Part shown: in pieces, positions 24,381-26,623 of the stretch
Position numbering within the stretch: position 1 is the first letter of the stretch
Layout: every line of letters starts with the position of its first letter
Source: an uncultured Flavobacteriales bacterium
GTDB lineage: Bacteria; Bacteroidota; Bacteroidia; Flavobacteriales_E; Vicingaceae
Assembly: GCA_937925525.1 (NCBI GenBank)
Contig: CALALS010000284.1
Span: forward strand, 1 to 26,623
Length of the DNA: 26,623 nt
Direction of reading: 5' to 3'
Notes under the pieces: generated by a model
What the model saw: only the letters and a program-made list of their open reading frames with translations
What the model was told of the DNA's origin: nothing
Databases searched by the model: none
Made by a program: the position numbers and the translations under genes

Positions 24381-24902
24381 ATGGAAACGATTTTAGATTT
24401 AATAAAGTACATTATTCCTGCATTAGTTGTATTTGGTTCTGTCTATTATATAATGAGGCAATTCTATGATAAAGAAGATAAAAAGTATAATTATGAGCTA
24501 AGAAAAGAGGCTCAAAAGAAGATTTTACCACTTCAAATTCAGGCTTATGAAAGACTTATTCTGTTTATGGAGAGAATATCTCCTGAAAATATTGTGTTGA
24601 GGCTGCACAAGAAGGGCATGACAGCTCACCAATTACACAGTGAACTAACGGCTAATGTAAATGAGGAGTTTGAGCATAATTTAACCCAGCAAACCTATGT
24701 GTCTCATGAGGCATGGTCAATTGTTAGATCAAGTAAAGATGAAATACTTCATGTCTTTAATGAGTCGGTAAGGGAGGTTAAACCTGATGCAACAGGAATT
24801 GATTTAGGACAAACTATTTTTAATAAGATGTCTAAAAGAAATACATCTCCTACACATGATGCAATCAGGAAGTTAAAAGAAGAATTTAAGTTGTTGTTTT
24901 AA
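24381..24902 (+). CDS. Membrane-anchored protein of unknown function conserved in Bacteroidota
   Basis: 173 residues. One N-terminal membrane helix (about 7-26, LIKYIIPALVVFGSVYYIMRQF) is followed by a highly charged, largely helical cytosolic domain: KEAQKKILPLQIQAYERLILFMERISPENIVLRLH, then VSHEAWSIVRSSKDEIL and a Lys-rich end. I recall similar proteins as widespread hypotheticals in this phylum but know no function. GAGGT lies just before the ATG, the clearest purine-rich ribosome-binding site in the window. The rpmE2 promoter overlaps its 3' end, so the next gene has its own start site. Confidence 0.8.
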   Translation: METILDLIKYIIPALVVFGSVYYIMRQFYDKEDKKYNYELRKEAQKKILPLQIQAYERLILFMERISPENIVLRLHKKGMTAHQLHSELTANVNEEFEHNLTQQTYVSHEAWSIVRSSKDEILHVFNESVREVKPDATGIDLGQTIFNKMSKRNTSPTHDAIRKLKEEFKLLF

Positions 24903-24920
24903 GAAAAATATTTATCTTTG
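24891..24920 (+). promoter_or_regulatory. Bacteroidota sigma-A promoter for rpmE2
   Basis: TTG at 24891-24893, 19-bp spacer, then TATCTTTG at 24913-24920. This fits the -33 TTG / -7 TAnnTTTG layout and is the best two-part promoter found. The predicted leader is about 17 nt. Confidence 0.65.
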
Positions 24921-24941
24921 CCGTCCTTAAAATTGAAAGAA

Positions 24942-25244
24942 ATGAAAAAAGGAATTCACCCTGATAACTATAGATTAGTGATTTTCAAAGACATGTCTAA
25001 TGGATATTCATTCCTTGGACGTTCGTGTGCAGCTACAAAAGAAACCGAAAAGTGGGAAGATGGAAATGAGTATCCGATTGTTAAATTAGATATTTCACAC
25101 ACTTCTCATCCTTTTTATACCGGAAAAATGAATTTAGTAGATACTGCCGGTAGAATTGACAAGTTCAAAAACCGTTATGCTAAGCATAGCAAAAAAGCAG
25201 CTCCTAAGAAAGAGGAAGCTACTGAAGATAATAAAGAAGCTTAA
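24942..25244 (+). CDS. rpmE2: Type B 50S ribosomal protein L31
   Basis: 100 residues from MKKGIHPDNYRLVIF. The family core is clear: GIHPDNYR, DMSNGYSFLGRS, YPIVKLDISHTSHPFYTGK, DTAGRIDKFKNRYAK, then a Lys/Glu-rich tail (HSKKAAPKKEEATEDNKEA). It lacks the CxxC zinc ribbon of type A L31; only one Cys is present, so this is the zinc-independent form and sits on the large subunit near the inter-subunit bridge. The open frame extends eight codons upstream, but that part contains the downstream end of the promoter and does not match the family. Its terminator lies at 25269-25298. Confidence 0.96.
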   Translation: MKKGIHPDNYRLVIFKDMSNGYSFLGRSCAATKETEKWEDGNEYPIVKLDISHTSHPFYTGKMNLVDTAGRIDKFKNRYAKHSKKAAPKKEEATEDNKEA

Positions 25245-25268
25245 TTTTATTAATATATAGTTAATTAT

Positions 25269-25298
25269 AGTCCCGGATTTATTCGGGACTTTTTTTTT
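25269..25298 (+). terminator. Rho-independent terminator of rpmE2
   Basis: AGTCCCG (25269-25275) pairs with CGGGACT (25284-25290), 8-nt loop, followed by a run of T to 25298. Confidence 0.92.
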
Positions 25299-25330
25299 GT
25301 AATTTATTTAATAATGTTTTTCTTTAGTTG

Positions 25331-26494
25331 ATGAATGTAATCTTAATTGATAATTTTACTAACTGGCAAAACGTAAAGCCTTTTACCTTTACAAGACCTG
25401 TATCTGAAATACGAGTAGGGGCGTTTACTATAGCCGAAAAATGGGAAAATTACCTATCTGTTTCTTTAAGCTACATCACTGCTGATTACCTTTCCAAAAA
25501 ATATAAGTGCAATTATTCTGAAGATAATCTTTACGTATGTTCTAATGTTTTACCTGACAGAGCAATTGTTGAGGCAATAAAGTCACTAAGTATTGGACAA
25601 GTGCTGAAGAAAGAGGGTAAAACTATTGCCAGAAGAACAAGTTTAAAGCTAGATTTTACAAATCAGGAAATTGATGGCGAAGAAATCATTGAGTATAAAG
25701 AAGACGTAAGCTTTCTTAATACTATTCTTGATATTTTCAAACTCAATGGTCAGGAAATAGAAAAGGATTTTAAACTGCTTACTAAAAACAAAACCTCTCA
25801 AAAGCTTTCAGAAACTAATAAAATACTAGGCAATAATATCTTTATAGAGGAAGGAGCAAAAGTGGAATGTAGCATTTTAAACTCTACAACCGGTCCTATT
25901 TACATAGCTAAAAATGCTGAAATAATGGAAGGCTCAATTATAAGAGGACCATTATTTTTAGGAGAAAGCGCTGTTATAAAAATGGGTGCAAAAATATATG
26001 GGCCAACTACTATTGGGCCTCACTGTAAGGTTGGAGGAGAGGTAAACAATTCAGTATTTTTTGCCTATTCAAATAAAGGACATGATGGATTTTTAGGAAA
26101 TAGTGTAGTAGGTGAGTGGTGTAACTTAGGTGCGGACACCAACACTTCTAACCTAAAAAATAATTATGGTGATGTGAAGATATTCAATTATACTAAAAAC
26201 GAAATGATTCAAACCAATGAACAATTTTGTGGGCTGATGATGGGAGATCATTCAAAAAGTGGGATTAATACCATGTTTAATACCGCTACAGTTGTGGGGG
26301 TGGCAGCCAATGTATTTGGTGCGGATTTTCCACCTAAACATATCCCGTCTTTTAGTTGGGGTGGTGCTTCCGGGTTTGTGAAATATGACTTTGATAAAAT
26401 GCTTGAAACAGCTAAAAACATGATGTCGAGAAGAAGTGTTACTTTATCTCAAGAAGAAATAGACATTTTGCGTCATATCTATCAAGGTAGTTAA
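25331..26494 (+). CDS. GlmU-family protein, Bacteroidota type (putative sugar nucleotidyltransferase/acyltransferase)
   Basis: 387 residues. The N-terminal half is a divergent nucleotidyltransferase domain (MNVILIDNFTNWQNVKPFTFTRPVSEIRVGAFTIAEKW, split by strands). It has the LTFTRP-like block of the alternative GlmU family instead of the classical LxxGxGTRM loop. The second half is a left-handed beta-helix of hexapeptide repeats (from about 168: LGNNIFIEEGAKVE, GPIYIAKNAEIMEGSIIRG, NSVVGEWCNLGADTNTSNLKN), as in acetyltransferases of UDP-GlcNAc synthesis. It probably supplies UDP-GlcNAc for peptidoglycan and LPS. The open frame begins one codon earlier with TTG, but ATG at 25331 is preferred. 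It follows rpmE2 after a terminator. No clear promoter was found. Confidence 0.9.
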   Translation: MNVILIDNFTNWQNVKPFTFTRPVSEIRVGAFTIAEKWENYLSVSLSYITADYLSKKYKCNYSEDNLYVCSNVLPDRAIVEAIKSLSIGQVLKKEGKTIARRTSLKLDFTNQEIDGEEIIEYKEDVSFLNTILDIFKLNGQEIEKDFKLLTKNKTSQKLSETNKILGNNIFIEEGAKVECSILNSTTGPIYIAKNAEIMEGSIIRGPLFLGESAVIKMGAKIYGPTTIGPHCKVGGEVNNSVFFAYSNKGHDGFLGNSVVGEWCNLGADTNTSNLKNNYGDVKIFNYTKNEMIQTNEQFCGLMMGDHSKSGINTMFNTATVVGVAANVFGADFPPKHIPSFSWGGASGFVKYDFDKMLETAKNMMSRRSVTLSQEEIDILRHIYQGS

Positions 26495-26600
26495 TGACAG
26501 AATTACCGATTTATTTCTTTGGCACTATCATTGAAACTATTGGTTCCACAACAATTTTAATAGAATAACAGTTTATATACTGACAAAATAACCGAATTAG

Positions 26601-26623
26601 ATGAGTAAATATGATTTTTTAGA
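26601..26623 (+). CDS. Start of a further gene, cut by the window end
   Basis: ATG at 26601 opens a frame reading MSKYDFL to the end of the window. It lies 106 nt after the GlmU-like stop, in a region with no other feature. Too short to identify. Confidence 0.35.

Overview
The window looks like chromosomal DNA of a low-GC Bacteroidota bacterium, most likely Flavobacteriales-like (inferred from gene content; no rRNA is present). Supporting markers are a type IX secretion (T9SS) cargo with a C-terminal sorting domain, a PorT-family gene, the Bacteroidota-type GlmU homologue next to a type B L31 gene, a MenG/UbiE methyltransferase, and many start-proximal TAnnTTTG elements, the Bacteroidota -7 promoter motif. 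Nearly all of it is ordinary core and accessory genome. I see no phage, IS element, CRISPR array, tRNA or restriction system.

Layout. 1-206: noncoding, palindrome-rich, probably a dispersed repeat. 207-4658 (-): three-gene operon of a cystathionine beta-synthase-like enzyme, a BtuF-like metal/cobalamin-binding protein and a patatin/beta-barrel outer-membrane phospholipase. 4752-6104 (+): MgtE magnesium channel, divergent from that operon. 6097-7674 (-): GT39-like glycosyltransferase. 7835-8919 (-): a small unknown protein and an Smr-domain protein, with a NUDIX hydrolase divergent from smr. 9508-10404 (-): DUF2279 protein. 10508-11236 (+): DUF4197 lipoprotein with a strong terminator. 11337-11993 (-): unknown lipoprotein. 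11994-12437: intergenic region holding a 42-bp tandem array of hairpins with exactly 21-bp-phased T-tracts. 12438-12953 (-): secreted thioredoxin-like protein. 13055-13408 (+): RNase P RNA with its own promoter and terminator.

13462-19033 (+) is a tightly packed five-gene run: membrane protein, large lipoprotein, DUF5723-like outer-membrane barrel, T9SS-exported seven-bladed propeller, and a TrmH-family RNA methyltransferase. Convergent to it, 19008-22051 (-) carries ubiE, porT and an FAD-dependent dehydrogenase, coupled by short gaps or overlaps. 22100-24300 (-) carries an aspartate aminotransferase and a heptose-7-phosphate-kinase-like protein. 24381-26494 (+) carries a membrane-anchored unknown, rpmE2 and the GlmU-like protein. 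A new gene begins at 26601.

Two observations stand out. First, porT, needed for T9SS in this phylum, has an in-frame TAA at 21218-21220 between its signal peptide and its barrel, while a T9SS cargo is encoded about 3 kb away. Second, the array at 12125-12376 keeps dyad symmetry through compensatory changes and spaces its T-tracts by two helical turns, which suggests a structural DNA or RNA element rather than a gene.
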